Below, piece by piece: positions 42,190 through 49,212 of a DNA stretch of 49,212 nt. Each line of letters begins with the position of its first letter. Within the stretch, counting starts at the first letter, position 1. The notes under the pieces were generated by a model that saw nothing but the letters and a program-made list of their open reading frames with translations, was not told the origin of the DNA and did not search any database. The stretch spans positions 1 through 49,212 of the forward strand of contig NZ_VLLN01000029.1 in assembly GCF_007830735.1 (NCBI RefSeq). Direction: 5' to 3'. This DNA is from Geobacter argillaceus. GTDB taxonomy: Bacteria > Desulfobacterota > Desulfuromonadia > Geobacterales > DSM-12255. The position numbers were made by a program, and so were the translations under genes.

Positions 42190-43470
42190 TTACTCCATGG
42201 TGAAAAAGAAGGTCGCTCCCTTGCCCGGTTCACTTTCGGCCCAGATCCGTCCACCATGGCGCCTGACGATCCGCTCCACCGTGGCCAGACCGATGCCGTG
42301 CCCCTCGACATCTATTCCGGGGATTCGCTGGAACGGAATGTACAGTTTGTCCGCATGCGCCATGTCGAACCCCGGTCCGTTGTCCCGGACGAAACAGGCC
42401 GGTTTCCCGTCAACCTCCTTCATGTCGAATTCGATGACCGCCTCCTCCCGATTGGCGCTATACTTCCAGGCGTTGCCGATGAGGTTGTCCAGGACGATGC
42501 GCCACAATCCTTCATCACCGTTGCCCGTTATCCCTTCGGCGATGCGGAACGAAACCCGGCGCTCCGGCTCCGCCAGTTGCAGTTCCGAAGCTACCGCCTT
42601 TGCCATGGCGCTCATGTCAACCGTTTCCCGGCGCATTTCGGTGCGGGTGGCGCGCGAAAATCTGAGCAGGGAAGTAATGAGCCGGTTCATGCTCTTGGTG
42701 CCTTCATATATTTCCTGGATGAATTCCTTGGACTGCTCATCGAGTTGTTCTCTGCACAGTTCTTGGACCAGTTGACAATAGCCGTGGATGATCGACAACG
42801 GTTTGCGCAGGTCGTGGGAAACGGTGAAGTTGAATGCCTCCAGCTCGATGTTGGCAGCCGCCAGTTCGGCGGCGCGTGCGGCAAGGTCGTCGTGCAGAAT
42901 TTCAAGTTGCTCTTCCAGCTGCCTGCGCTTTGAGATATCGATGATCGCAATACGGCACTCCTGACCGGAAGCGGAGACCATGGCATCGATCTGTACGATA
43001 AGCGGAAGACTCCCCTTTGTCGAGAGCGTTACTTCACATGACTCCTTGCCCGGGCGCGCAAACACCTTCCCGAGAAATTCAGAGAATAACGAGTGGGCTT
43101 CAGCGGCAACGAACTGACTGAAGTGCCGGCCGGTCAGCCGGGAGCGTTCAATCCCCAGAAGCCCGGCGCCGGTGAGGTTCGCAGCCCGGACGATCCCGTC
43201 GCGGTCGATGGTAGCGTAGCCGACCGGGGCGAAATCGTAGAGGTCGGTGAACTTCTCCAGAGTCTCTTCCATATCGTCCCTGGACTGGCGGAGTTGCTCA
43301 TTCTGCATTTCAAGCTCGATCTGGTGGACCTCAAGTTCATGAACAAGCCGCTGTCGGTCATTCTCTTCCCAGGATGATCGCTCTTTCGGTGCCCGAACCC
43401 GCAGTCGATCCGTAGCACGGCGCCGCAGCTCGTCCGTCTCCGATCTGCTCTTGTCGTTGTTGCTACCCAT
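42190..43470 (-). CDS. soluble PAS histidine kinase
   Basis: A protein of 426 residues. The start at 43470 (MGSNNDKSRSETDELRRRA) has GGGGGTA upstream; the longer frame upstream lacks coding character. A helical N-terminus with HELEVHQIELEMQNEQLRQS leads into a PAS domain ([18 protein letters not shown]). HisKA has His219 in VSHDLRKPLSIIHGY, and the HATPase boxes are NLIGNAWKYSA, RDNGPGFDMA and GHGIGLATVERIV. No membrane helix is present. The N-terminal and PAS parts are paralogous to the hybrid kinase upstream in the same orientation. No response regulator is attached. Confidence 0.85.
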   Translation of the reverse strand: MGSNNDKSRSETDELRRRATDRLRVRAPKERSSWEENDRQRLVHELEVHQIELEMQNEQLRQSRDDMEETLEKFTDLYDFAPVGYATIDRDGIVRAANLTGAGLLGIERSRLTGRHFSQFVAAEAHSLFSEFLGKVFARPGKESCEVTLSTKGSLPLIVQIDAMVSASGQECRIAIIDISKRRQLEEQLEILHDDLAARAAELAAANIELEAFNFTVSHDLRKPLSIIHGYCQLVQELCREQLDEQSKEFIQEIYEGTKSMNRLITSLLRFSRATRTEMRRETVDMSAMAKAVASELQLAEPERRVSFRIAEGITGNGDEGLWRIVLDNLIGNAWKYSANREEAVIEFDMKEVDGKPACFVRDNGPGFDMAHADKLYIPFQRIPGIDVEGHGIGLATVERIVRRHGGRIWAESEPGKGATFFFTME

Positions 43471-43620
43471 TACTACCCCCTGTCTCAAGCAGCCCCTTGA
43501 GCCGCGCACATTAACCTCGCGCAGTTATGGCCCAGTTCGGCGGCTTCAGTAGCCTCACTCTGGTCATCATGCATGATCTGCCCTTGTTGCCATCAGGTCT
43601 CCGGATTACCGCTATCGACC

Positions 43621-43713
43621 TTATTTGTTGAGAAGCTCCCGGATTACCTCAACACAGTTCTTGAAGTCGACCGGTTTTGAGACATAGGCATCCATGCCGG
43701 CGGCAAGACACTT
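43621..43713 (-). pseudogene. C-terminal tail of the hybrid-kinase receiver beyond a stop
   Basis: Past the in-frame TAA (43716-43714) the same frame continues for 30 codons (KCLAAGMDAYVSKPVDF...) to a TAA at 43623-43621. This tail is the normal end of a receiver domain, including the conserved Lys-Pro of strand 5. It would not be translated unless the stop is read through. Confidence 0.85.
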
Positions 43714-45747
43714 TTACTCGTCCTCTTTGAAGGCGTGGGCCGTCAGGGCAATGATCGGGGTATGGCCGCCGCGCTCCCGCTCCTTCTCCCTGATGGCGCT
43801 GGTCGCCTCGAAGCCATTGAGCCGCGGCATCTGGACATCCATCAGCACGAGATCATATGCCCCCTTTTCCCACAGTTCGACCGCCTTCAGTCCGTCCTCG
43901 GCAAAATCGAGATCAAAGTTTGACCGATTGAGCATCAGTCCCAAAACCTTCCGGGTGGCCGGATCGTCTTCGGCAAGGAGGAGACGCGGAATCCTTTCTC
44001 CCTGCAAGGCAGGAGTTGTCGTTTCATTTGGTTGGGGCTCGGTTGAGGGCAGGACGTGCCTGTCCAGTCCGGTTTCTCCCAGGGGGATGGTGAATGAGAA
44101 GGTGCTTCCCACCCCTTCTTCACTCACGAAGCCGATCGTTCCCCCCATCAGTTCCACAATTTCCTTGCTTATGGCAAGCCCAAGGCCTGTGCCGCCGAAA
44201 CTCCTGCTGTGAGAGCCGTCAACCTGGTTGAAAGCCCGGAAGAGAAGTTCCTTCTTGTCATCAGGGATGCCGATGCCGGTGTCCGTGACGGCGAACGTAA
44301 CCTCGCGTTTTCCCTCGGAGGTCGTCCCGCCGGCGGTGACGTGCACCACCACCTTGCCAGCTTCGGTGAACTTGACGGCGTTGCCGATGAGGTTGGTGAG
44401 GACCTGCCGCAGCCGCACCTGGTCACCGGCAATCGTATCCGGCAGTTCCTCCGCCACCGAGACGGAGAAGTCGAGTCCCTTGAGTTGCACCTCGGGAGTA
44501 AAGATGTCGACCGCCTCTGCGATACACCTCCGTGGAGAAAACACTGTCTCTTCGATGACCAGTCTTCCCGCCTCGATCTTGGCCATATCGAGGATATCGT
44601 TAATAATCAGGAGGAGAGAGCGGGCCGAACTCAGCACCATTTCCATATCGTCCCGCAGCGTCGGGGCAAGTTCTTTTTCGAGGACTAGTTGGAGCATGCC
44701 GAGGATGCCGGTCATGGGAGTGCGCAGTTCGTGGCTCATGTTGGCCAGGAACTGGCTCTTGGCCCTGTTGGCCGCCTCGGCGGTCTTCTTCGCCCGGCGC
44801 AGCTCCTCCTCAGCCAGCTCCCGCTCGGTGATGTCGGTGTTTGTGCCAAACCAGCGGACAACCTTGCCATCCTGGGCGCATTGCGGCATCACCCGCGTCA
44901 GAAAGGGCCGAAACAGGCCGTCACTGCCACGTAGCGGGAACACCATATCGAATGGCTTGCCGGTTGCGATCGAAGTCTTCCACCGTTCAAGGACTTGAGG
45001 CAGCACCTCGGGATCATGGACCGACTGCCACCCCCACCCCTCCATCTGTTGAGGAGTAGTGCCGGTGTACTCGTACCAGCGCTGGTTGTACCAGAATATC
45101 CAGCCGTCGGCATTCGCGATCCAGCACAGTTGGGGGATGGCGTCGGCGAGAGTCCGGAAGCGCTCCTCGCTCTCATGTAGCTCCTCCTCCGCCTGCTTGC
45201 GTTCGGTGATGTCAATCAATGCAGCGCGGCACTCCTGTCCCGATGCGGCGGCCACGGCCTCGATCCGCACGAAGAGCGGGGGGGCCTCCTCTTTCAGGAT
45301 TTTCACCTCATACGCCTCTTTGGTCGGGCTCGTGAAGACCTTATCGAGGAAGTCGGTGAAGGCTGGACGATATTCTTCCGTTACAAACAACCCGAAACGC
45401 CGGCCGATCAGCCGGGAGCGCTCAATCCCGAGGAGGCTGGCGCCGCTTAAGTTCGCGGCACCGATGGTCCCGTCGCGGTCGAGGGCGAAGTAGCCGACCG
45501 GGGCGAAATCGTAGAGGTCGGTGTACTTTTCCCGTACCGTCTCCACCTCGTTCCTGGCCTGACGGAGCTCTGCATTCTGCATCTCCAGTTCGATCCGGTG
45601 AACATCGAGTTCATGGAGGAGCCTCTGCAATTCGGTCTTTATCCGAGGAGGGAGCGATTCCGTAGTTTCCGAGAGAAACAGTTCTTCAGCGCGGCGGCGC
45701 AGTTCGTCCGCTGCTGTTAACTGGTTCTTGTCGTTGTCGATTCCCAT
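43714..45747 (-). CDS. hybrid histidine kinase with truncated receiver
   Basis: A protein of 677 residues from ATG 45747 ([20 protein letters not shown]), with GAGAGAG upstream. Order: helical N-terminus ([20 protein letters not shown]), PAS1 ([16 protein letters not shown]), PAS2 of the PAS_3 type ([20 protein letters not shown]), HisKA with His339 in [15 protein letters not shown], HATPase ([33 protein letters not shown]), then a receiver with Asp637 in [13 protein letters not shown]. The frame stops at TAA after HAFKEDE, before the conserved Lys of receiver strand 5. Intact copies would run to 43621 (708 residues). It could be a point mutation or a sequencing error. The gene follows the CheB-CheR-PAS gene by 50 bases. 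Confidence 0.85.
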   Translation of the reverse strand: MGIDNDKNQLTAADELRRRAEELFLSETTESLPPRIKTELQRLLHELDVHRIELEMQNAELRQARNEVETVREKYTDLYDFAPVGYFALDRDGTIGAANLSGASLLGIERSRLIGRRFGLFVTEEYRPAFTDFLDKVFTSPTKEAYEVKILKEEAPPLFVRIEAVAAASGQECRAALIDITERKQAEEELHESEERFRTLADAIPQLCWIANADGWIFWYNQRWYEYTGTTPQQMEGWGWQSVHDPEVLPQVLERWKTSIATGKPFDMVFPLRGSDGLFRPFLTRVMPQCAQDGKVVRWFGTNTDITERELAEEELRRAKKTAEAANRAKSQFLANMSHELRTPMTGILGMLQLVLEKELAPTLRDDMEMVLSSARSLLLIINDILDMAKIEAGRLVIEETVFSPRRCIAEAVDIFTPEVQLKGLDFSVSVAEELPDTIAGDQVRLRQVLTNLIGNAVKFTEAGKVVVHVTAGGTTSEGKREVTFAVTDTGIGIPDDKKELLFRAFNQVDGSHSRSFGGTGLGLAISKEIVELMGGTIGFVSEEGVGSTFSFTIPLGETGLDRHVLPSTEPQPNETTTPALQGERIPRLLLAEDDPATRKVLGLMLNRSNFDLDFAEDGLKAVELWEKGAYDLVLMDVQMPRLNGFEATSAIREKERERGGHTPIIALTAHAFKEDE

Positions 45748-45796
45748 TGCTGACTCTCTCAATTCAGGATTCTTTCATGCCCATTTAATTCCGCGT

Positions 45797-48457
45797 TCAA
45801 TTACCTTTGACATGTTCCGGTTTGGTTCCGGCATTGACCTCAGCCAGCCTGGAAATCTCCGCCCGCAGTTCCTCCTCCAGCTTTTTGGCCTCGGTGATGT
45901 CCGCAAAGGTGATCACTACCCCGCCGATGACGTCCTCCATGGTGCGGTAGGGCATGATGCGCACGGTAAACCAGCGCCCGTCGGTGGCGGCGATCTGCTT
46001 CTCGGAAAAGACCAGTGTCCGCAGCACCTCCCGCGCTTCGTCGGTCAACCCGGGATAGAGCAGATCGTTGGCGATGTCGGAAAGCGGCCGCCCCACGTCC
46101 CCCGGAATCAGTTTGAAGAGCTTGTTCGCCCCGGTGGTGAACCGCCGAACGTGGAGGTCGTTGTCCAGGAACACCGTGACTATCTCCGTGCTGTTCAGGA
46201 GGTTCCTCATGTCGTTGTTCGTCCGGCTGAGCTCGTCCATCTTGGACTGCTGCTCGGCGTTGACCGTCTGCAACTCTTCGTTCAGGGACTGCATCTCCTC
46301 CCGGGAGGTGGTCAGTTCCTCGTTGGTTGACTGCAGCTCCTCGTTGGCGGACTGCAGTTCCTCGTTGGTGGATTTGAGCTCTTCCTGCGAGGATTGCATC
46401 TCCTCTCGGGTTGTCTGGAGATTTTCGCGGAGCTGCTGGAGTTCCTGCTCCAGTTCGAGCTGCCGGGCGTTGCCTGCCGGTGCGGACCTGCTGCGGCCGG
46501 TGGCTCTCTCTGCCGGGGGGGCCGCCACGTCGGTAAAGACGATCATCACCAACCCCCGCAGCGCCTCCGGCTCTTGAATCGCCTGGACCGTGACATCGAC
46601 GGTCTGCGTGCTGCCGTTGGTCCCGACCTTGAGCCCCTTGACAGTGACCGTCTCCTGTTGCCGGAGCGCCTTCTGGAAGGCGCTGCCCAGATCGAGACGG
46701 ATGCCGTCGCGGGCCATGGCGAAGATGTTCCAGTTGGCCTTGCCGGCCGCCGGCTCCAGATATTTGCCGGTCCGCCCGCTGATATAGAGGATGTCCCCCT
46801 TGTCGTTGGTCAGCACGGCCGGCGGTGCGAAGTGCTGCAGGAGCAGCTGGTCGGCAAGCTGTTGGAGGTTGGCTGCAGGCTTCACCATCGGCAACTCCTT
46901 GGAAACTCCCGGCAGGTCGGGGACGAACGAGGCCGGGAACGCTATCGGTTCGGCCGTCAGAAGGGATTCGCGGCGCCGGAAGAGTCTCGACTTGATGTTC
47001 AGCGGCGTAAAGAGGTCGCTTGAGCTGCTGAGTGTCTCCGCACTCCCCAGAAACAGGACTCCGCCCGGATTCAGGCTGTAGTGGAAGAGCGGCAGGAGTT
47101 TTTTCTGCAGTTCCGGCGTCAGATAGATCAAAAGGTTCCGGCAGATGAGGATGTCCAGCTTGGTAAAGGGGGGGTCCATGATGACGTTCTGCGTGGCAAA
47201 GGTCACCATTTCCCGGATCTCCTTGCCGACCCGGTAGCAGTTCTCTTCCTTGATGAAATAACGGTGCAGGCGCTCAGGGCTTACGTCCGCGGCGATGTTG
47301 ACCGGATAGAGACCCTGGCGGGCCTTGTCGATGGCGTCCCGGTCCAGGTCGGTGGCAAAGATCTGCAGCGTGAAATTCTCGGTTGGTTTGACCTGTTCCA
47401 GTGCCTCCCTGAAGGCAATGGCCAGCGAATACGCTTCCTCCCCGGTGGAGCAGCCTGCCGACCAGGCCCGCAGGACCCCGCCGGCCGGGCGGCCCGACAG
47501 GAGCGCCGGGATGGCTACTTCCCGTATCTGCTCCCAGGCCGCCGGGTCGCGGAAAAAGCTGGTCACGCCGATCAGGAGCTCCTTGAAGAGGAGTTCCACC
47601 TCCTGGGAGTTCTCCTGCAGATAGCGGACGTAGGAGGCGATCCGGTCGATCTGGTGAATGCCCATGCGCCGTTCGATCCGGCGATAGACGGTGTTCTTCT
47701 TGTACAGGGAGAAGTCGTGGCCGGTCCTTGACCGCAAGAGTATCAGGACTTTTTCCAGGGCGCTCTGGTCCTTCTCCTCCAGTGTGAGCTCCGCCTTGGT
47801 GATGGTAAAGGCGTGCCGGAGGTAGTCGATGATCTTAGCGGGCAGTTCCTCCGCCGGGGCTACCAGGTCGGCCAGCCCGGCCTCGATGGCGCTCCTGGGC
47901 ATGCTGTCGAACCTGGCCGAGGCGGGCTCCTGCACCAGCGTCACGCCGGCCTTTTCCTTGATGGCCCGCAGGCCCATGGTACCGTCCGAGCCCATGCCGG
48001 AGAGGATGACGCCGATGCTCGCCCCCTGCCGGTCCTCGGCCAGGGAGCGGAGGAAGAAGTCGATGGGGAGACGGAGTCCTCTTGGGGCAGTCGGTGCGAA
48101 GAGATGCAGCACACCGTGCAGGATGGACATATCCTTGTTGGGTGGGATCACGTAGACGCAGTTCGGTTTGACCCGCAGCCGGTCCTTTACCTGGAATACC
48201 GCCATGCCGGTGGTGCGCTGGAGCAGTTCTGCCATGATCCCCTTGTGGGTCGGGTCCAGGTGCTGGACGATGACAAAGGCCATGCCGCACCCTTCCGGCA
48301 CCTGCCGCAGGAACTGTTCCAGCGCCTCCAGTCCGCCGGCGGAGGCGCCGATGCCGACAATGGGGAAGAGGCGGTTCTTGTGCTGTGACAAGGCCTCCCT
48401 GGCGGAGGGCTTGTCCCGTTCATTACCGCTGATGGCAGGTTGCAGTCGCTTTTTCAT
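45797..48457 (-). CDS. CheB-CheR-PAS fusion protein
   Basis: A protein of 886 residues. Residues about 30-220 are a CheB methylesterase with Ser39 in GIGASAGGLEAL, His66 in VQHLDPTHKG and Asp158 in SGMGSDGTMG. Residues about 235-500 are a CheR methyltransferase: LFKELLIGVTSFFRDP, SAM motif WSAGCSTGEEAYSLA, ILICRNLLIYLTPE. A PAS-like region and then a long heptad coiled coil (ELKSTNEELQSANEELQSTN and neighbours) lead to a C-terminal PAS (TVFLDNDLHVRRFTTGANKL) ending in an FADITEAKKLEEEL linker. Such fusions usually carry or pair with a kinase; here the hybrid kinase follows. No chemoreceptor or CheA/CheW gene is near. The substrate of the methylation modules is unknown. Confidence 0.92.
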   Translation of the reverse strand: MKKRLQPAISGNERDKPSAREALSQHKNRLFPIVGIGASAGGLEALEQFLRQVPEGCGMAFVIVQHLDPTHKGIMAELLQRTTGMAVFQVKDRLRVKPNCVYVIPPNKDMSILHGVLHLFAPTAPRGLRLPIDFFLRSLAEDRQGASIGVILSGMGSDGTMGLRAIKEKAGVTLVQEPASARFDSMPRSAIEAGLADLVAPAEELPAKIIDYLRHAFTITKAELTLEEKDQSALEKVLILLRSRTGHDFSLYKKNTVYRRIERRMGIHQIDRIASYVRYLQENSQEVELLFKELLIGVTSFFRDPAAWEQIREVAIPALLSGRPAGGVLRAWSAGCSTGEEAYSLAIAFREALEQVKPTENFTLQIFATDLDRDAIDKARQGLYPVNIAADVSPERLHRYFIKEENCYRVGKEIREMVTFATQNVIMDPPFTKLDILICRNLLIYLTPELQKKLLPLFHYSLNPGGVLFLGSAETLSSSSDLFTPLNIKSRLFRRRESLLTAEPIAFPASFVPDLPGVSKELPMVKPAANLQQLADQLLLQHFAPPAVLTNDKGDILYISGRTGKYLEPAAGKANWNIFAMARDGIRLDLGSAFQKALRQQETVTVKGLKVGTNGSTQTVDVTVQAIQEPEALRGLVMIVFTDVAAPPAERATGRSRSAPAGNARQLELEQELQQLRENLQTTREEMQSSQEELKSTNEELQSANEELQSTNEELTTSREEMQSLNEELQTVNAEQQSKMDELSRTNNDMRNLLNSTEIVTVFLDNDLHVRRFTTGANKLFKLIPGDVGRPLSDIANDLLYPGLTDEAREVLRTLVFSEKQIAATDGRWFTVRIMPYRTMEDVIGGVVITFADITEAKKLEEELRAEISRLAEVNAGTKPEHVKGN

Positions 48458-48524
48458 AACGATAGATATACCAGCATTTTCATAAATGTATCTATGAGAG
48501 TATCTGGACAGCGAAATTGATTCC

Positions 48525-48890
48525 TCAAGCCATCATCCCTTCATCATGAGCAGGTTCCACACGGTTGCGACCGTTTTCTTTTGCCCGGTAAAGGGCCTTG
48601 TCCGCGGCCTTTACCAGGGAATCGGCATCATTCTTCCTCTCCTTGCTGCTTACCGTTACCCCGAGACTGATGGTGACCGGTATCCTCCCCTCCGGGGTGT
48701 CGATACTGTCGCTGCTCACGCACAGCCTGAGTCGTTCGGCAAAAGCGGCAGCGCACTCCGGGCAGCATTCGGGAAGGATGACCAGAAACTCCTCGCCGCC
48801 ATAACGTCCGATAACATCGTAGGAACGCATCAGGGAATGCATTTTGCCGGCAGTCAAGCGGAGCACCACGTCGCCGGCCAGATGTCCGTA
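48525..48890 (-). pseudogene. diguanylate cyclase (GGDEF), 5' end removed by IS630-like element
   Basis: The minus-strand frame reads YGHLAGDVVLRLTAGKMHSL then DVIGRYGGEEFLVILPECCP and continues to ADKALYRAKENGRNRVEPAH. This is a GGDEF domain with an intact GGEEF signature, from the GHxxGD motif to the C-terminus. Upstream the expected 'IND(T)' part is missing: from 48891 on, the sequence is the end of an IS630-like element. The Asp of GHxxGD is present; in the Hypr cyclases that make cGAMP this position is Ser, so the parent enzyme looks like an ordinary c-di-GMP synthase. The remnant cannot be a complete enzyme because it lacks the metal-binding start of the domain. Confidence 0.85.
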
Positions 48891-49212
48891 GTACCACTTA
48901 ACATTTAATATTTCGTTTAATTGCGGTATATGGCATACTGGCGTAACTCATTCAAGGAGGCCACCATGTCGCCAAGATACCGAGTAACACTTACCGAGCA
49001 GGAGCGTAAAGATCTTGAAGCCTTAACCAAGCGTGGAAAGACCCACGCAAGGCGGTTTGTCCACGCCCGTGCCTTGTTGCTTTCTGATGCCGGTGATAAT
49101 GGTCCAGGCTGGAGTGTTGCTGATACTGCAGAGGCACTTGGTGTGAGTAGTCGGACAATTGAACACCTGAAGAAGCGTTTTGTAGAAGATGGCCTCGAAG
49201 CTGCACTTGAGC
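48891..49212 (+). mobile_element. IS630-like element, left end (runs off window)
   Basis: The break in the GGDEF frame lies at about 48890, next to TA dinucleotides (48889-48890 and 48892-48893), and IS630 elements insert at TA. The first bases inside (GTACCACTTAACATTTAATA) precede a transposase gene with its own ribosome site. The other end is outside the window, so the terminal repeat could not be checked. Confidence 0.7.
48966..49212 (+). CDS. IS630-like transposase, N-terminal part
   Basis: An open frame of 82 codons from ATG 48966 with AAGGAGG upstream, running off the window. It begins MSPRYRVTLTEQERKDLEAL, then HARRFVHARALLLSDAG, and has a helix-turn-helix: WSVADTAEALGVSSRTIEHL. This is the usual N-terminus of IS630-family transposases. 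The DDE catalytic domain lies beyond the window. Confidence 0.85.
   Translation, partial: MSPRYRVTLTEQERKDLEALTKRGKTHARRFVHARALLLSDAGDNGPGWSVADTAEALGVSSRTIEHLKKRFVEDGLEAALE

Overview
The window looks like a chromosomal segment of a member of the Geobacteraceae (Geobacter/Geotalea type, Desulfuromonadia). The reasons are a 25-haem exported cytochrome with the alternating CX4CH and CX2CH layout typical of that group, GEMM-I riboswitches of the Geobacter cyclic-dinucleotide type, ResB/ResC cytochrome c maturation proteins, many lipoproteins, outer-membrane barrels and PAS kinases, and GC-rich codon use. No rRNA, tRNA or CRISPR array was seen. Both window edges lie inside insertion sequences: an IS1380-like transposase on the left beside a LuxR remnant, and an IS630-like transposase on the right that cuts a diguanylate cyclase gene.

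Region by region. 1-7.3 kb is accessory: IS and LuxR remnants, a TPR lipoprotein with an outer-membrane barrel partner, an HNH-like protein followed by an attC-like fold, a RelE-type toxin-antitoxin pair, inverted repeats and probable gene fragments. 7.3-9.4 kb holds a lipoprotein glycoside hydrolase whose ribosome-binding region is a run of 13 G. 9.5-15.3 kb is a four-gene hydrolase operon (esterase, small lipoprotein, membrane hydrolase, phospholipase D-like lipoprotein, then a GH19-like remnant) behind a GEMM-I riboswitch with its own terminator; a papain-like protease faces it. 16.6-23.2 kb carries the 25-haem cytochrome, then resB, resC and a lipoprotein. 23.4-27.4 kb is a lipid-metabolism operon: envelope protein, glycerophosphodiesterase, acyltransferase-hydrolase fusion. 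27.5-31.7 kb (minus strand) holds a MarR regulator with a Fe-S protein and a separate YeeE-TusA-PAS kinase operon.

32.0-35.5 kb has two tandem GEMM-I riboswitches, each with a terminator, ahead of a secreted monohaem cytochrome with Ala-Pro repeats and a TolC-SPOR fusion protein. 35.6-39.7 kb carries a methyltransferase, a B12-binding radical SAM protein and an outer-membrane protein. 39.8-42.1 kb is an FtsH operon led by two small paralogous proteins. 42.2-48.9 kb (minus strand) is a soluble signalling cluster: CheB-CheR-PAS fusion, a hybrid kinase with an in-frame stop in its receiver, a related PAS kinase, and the truncated GGDEF gene.

The main theme is cyclic-dinucleotide control of envelope and electron-transfer genes. 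By hand alignment the two riboswitches at 32 kb carry A at the ligand-discriminating position (expected for 3',3'-cGAMP), whereas the one at 9.6 kb carries G (expected for c-di-GMP). The two signals would thus govern an extracellular cytochrome module and a lipid/cell-wall hydrolase module in the same neighbourhood. All assignments were made by reading the sequence; no database search was possible.
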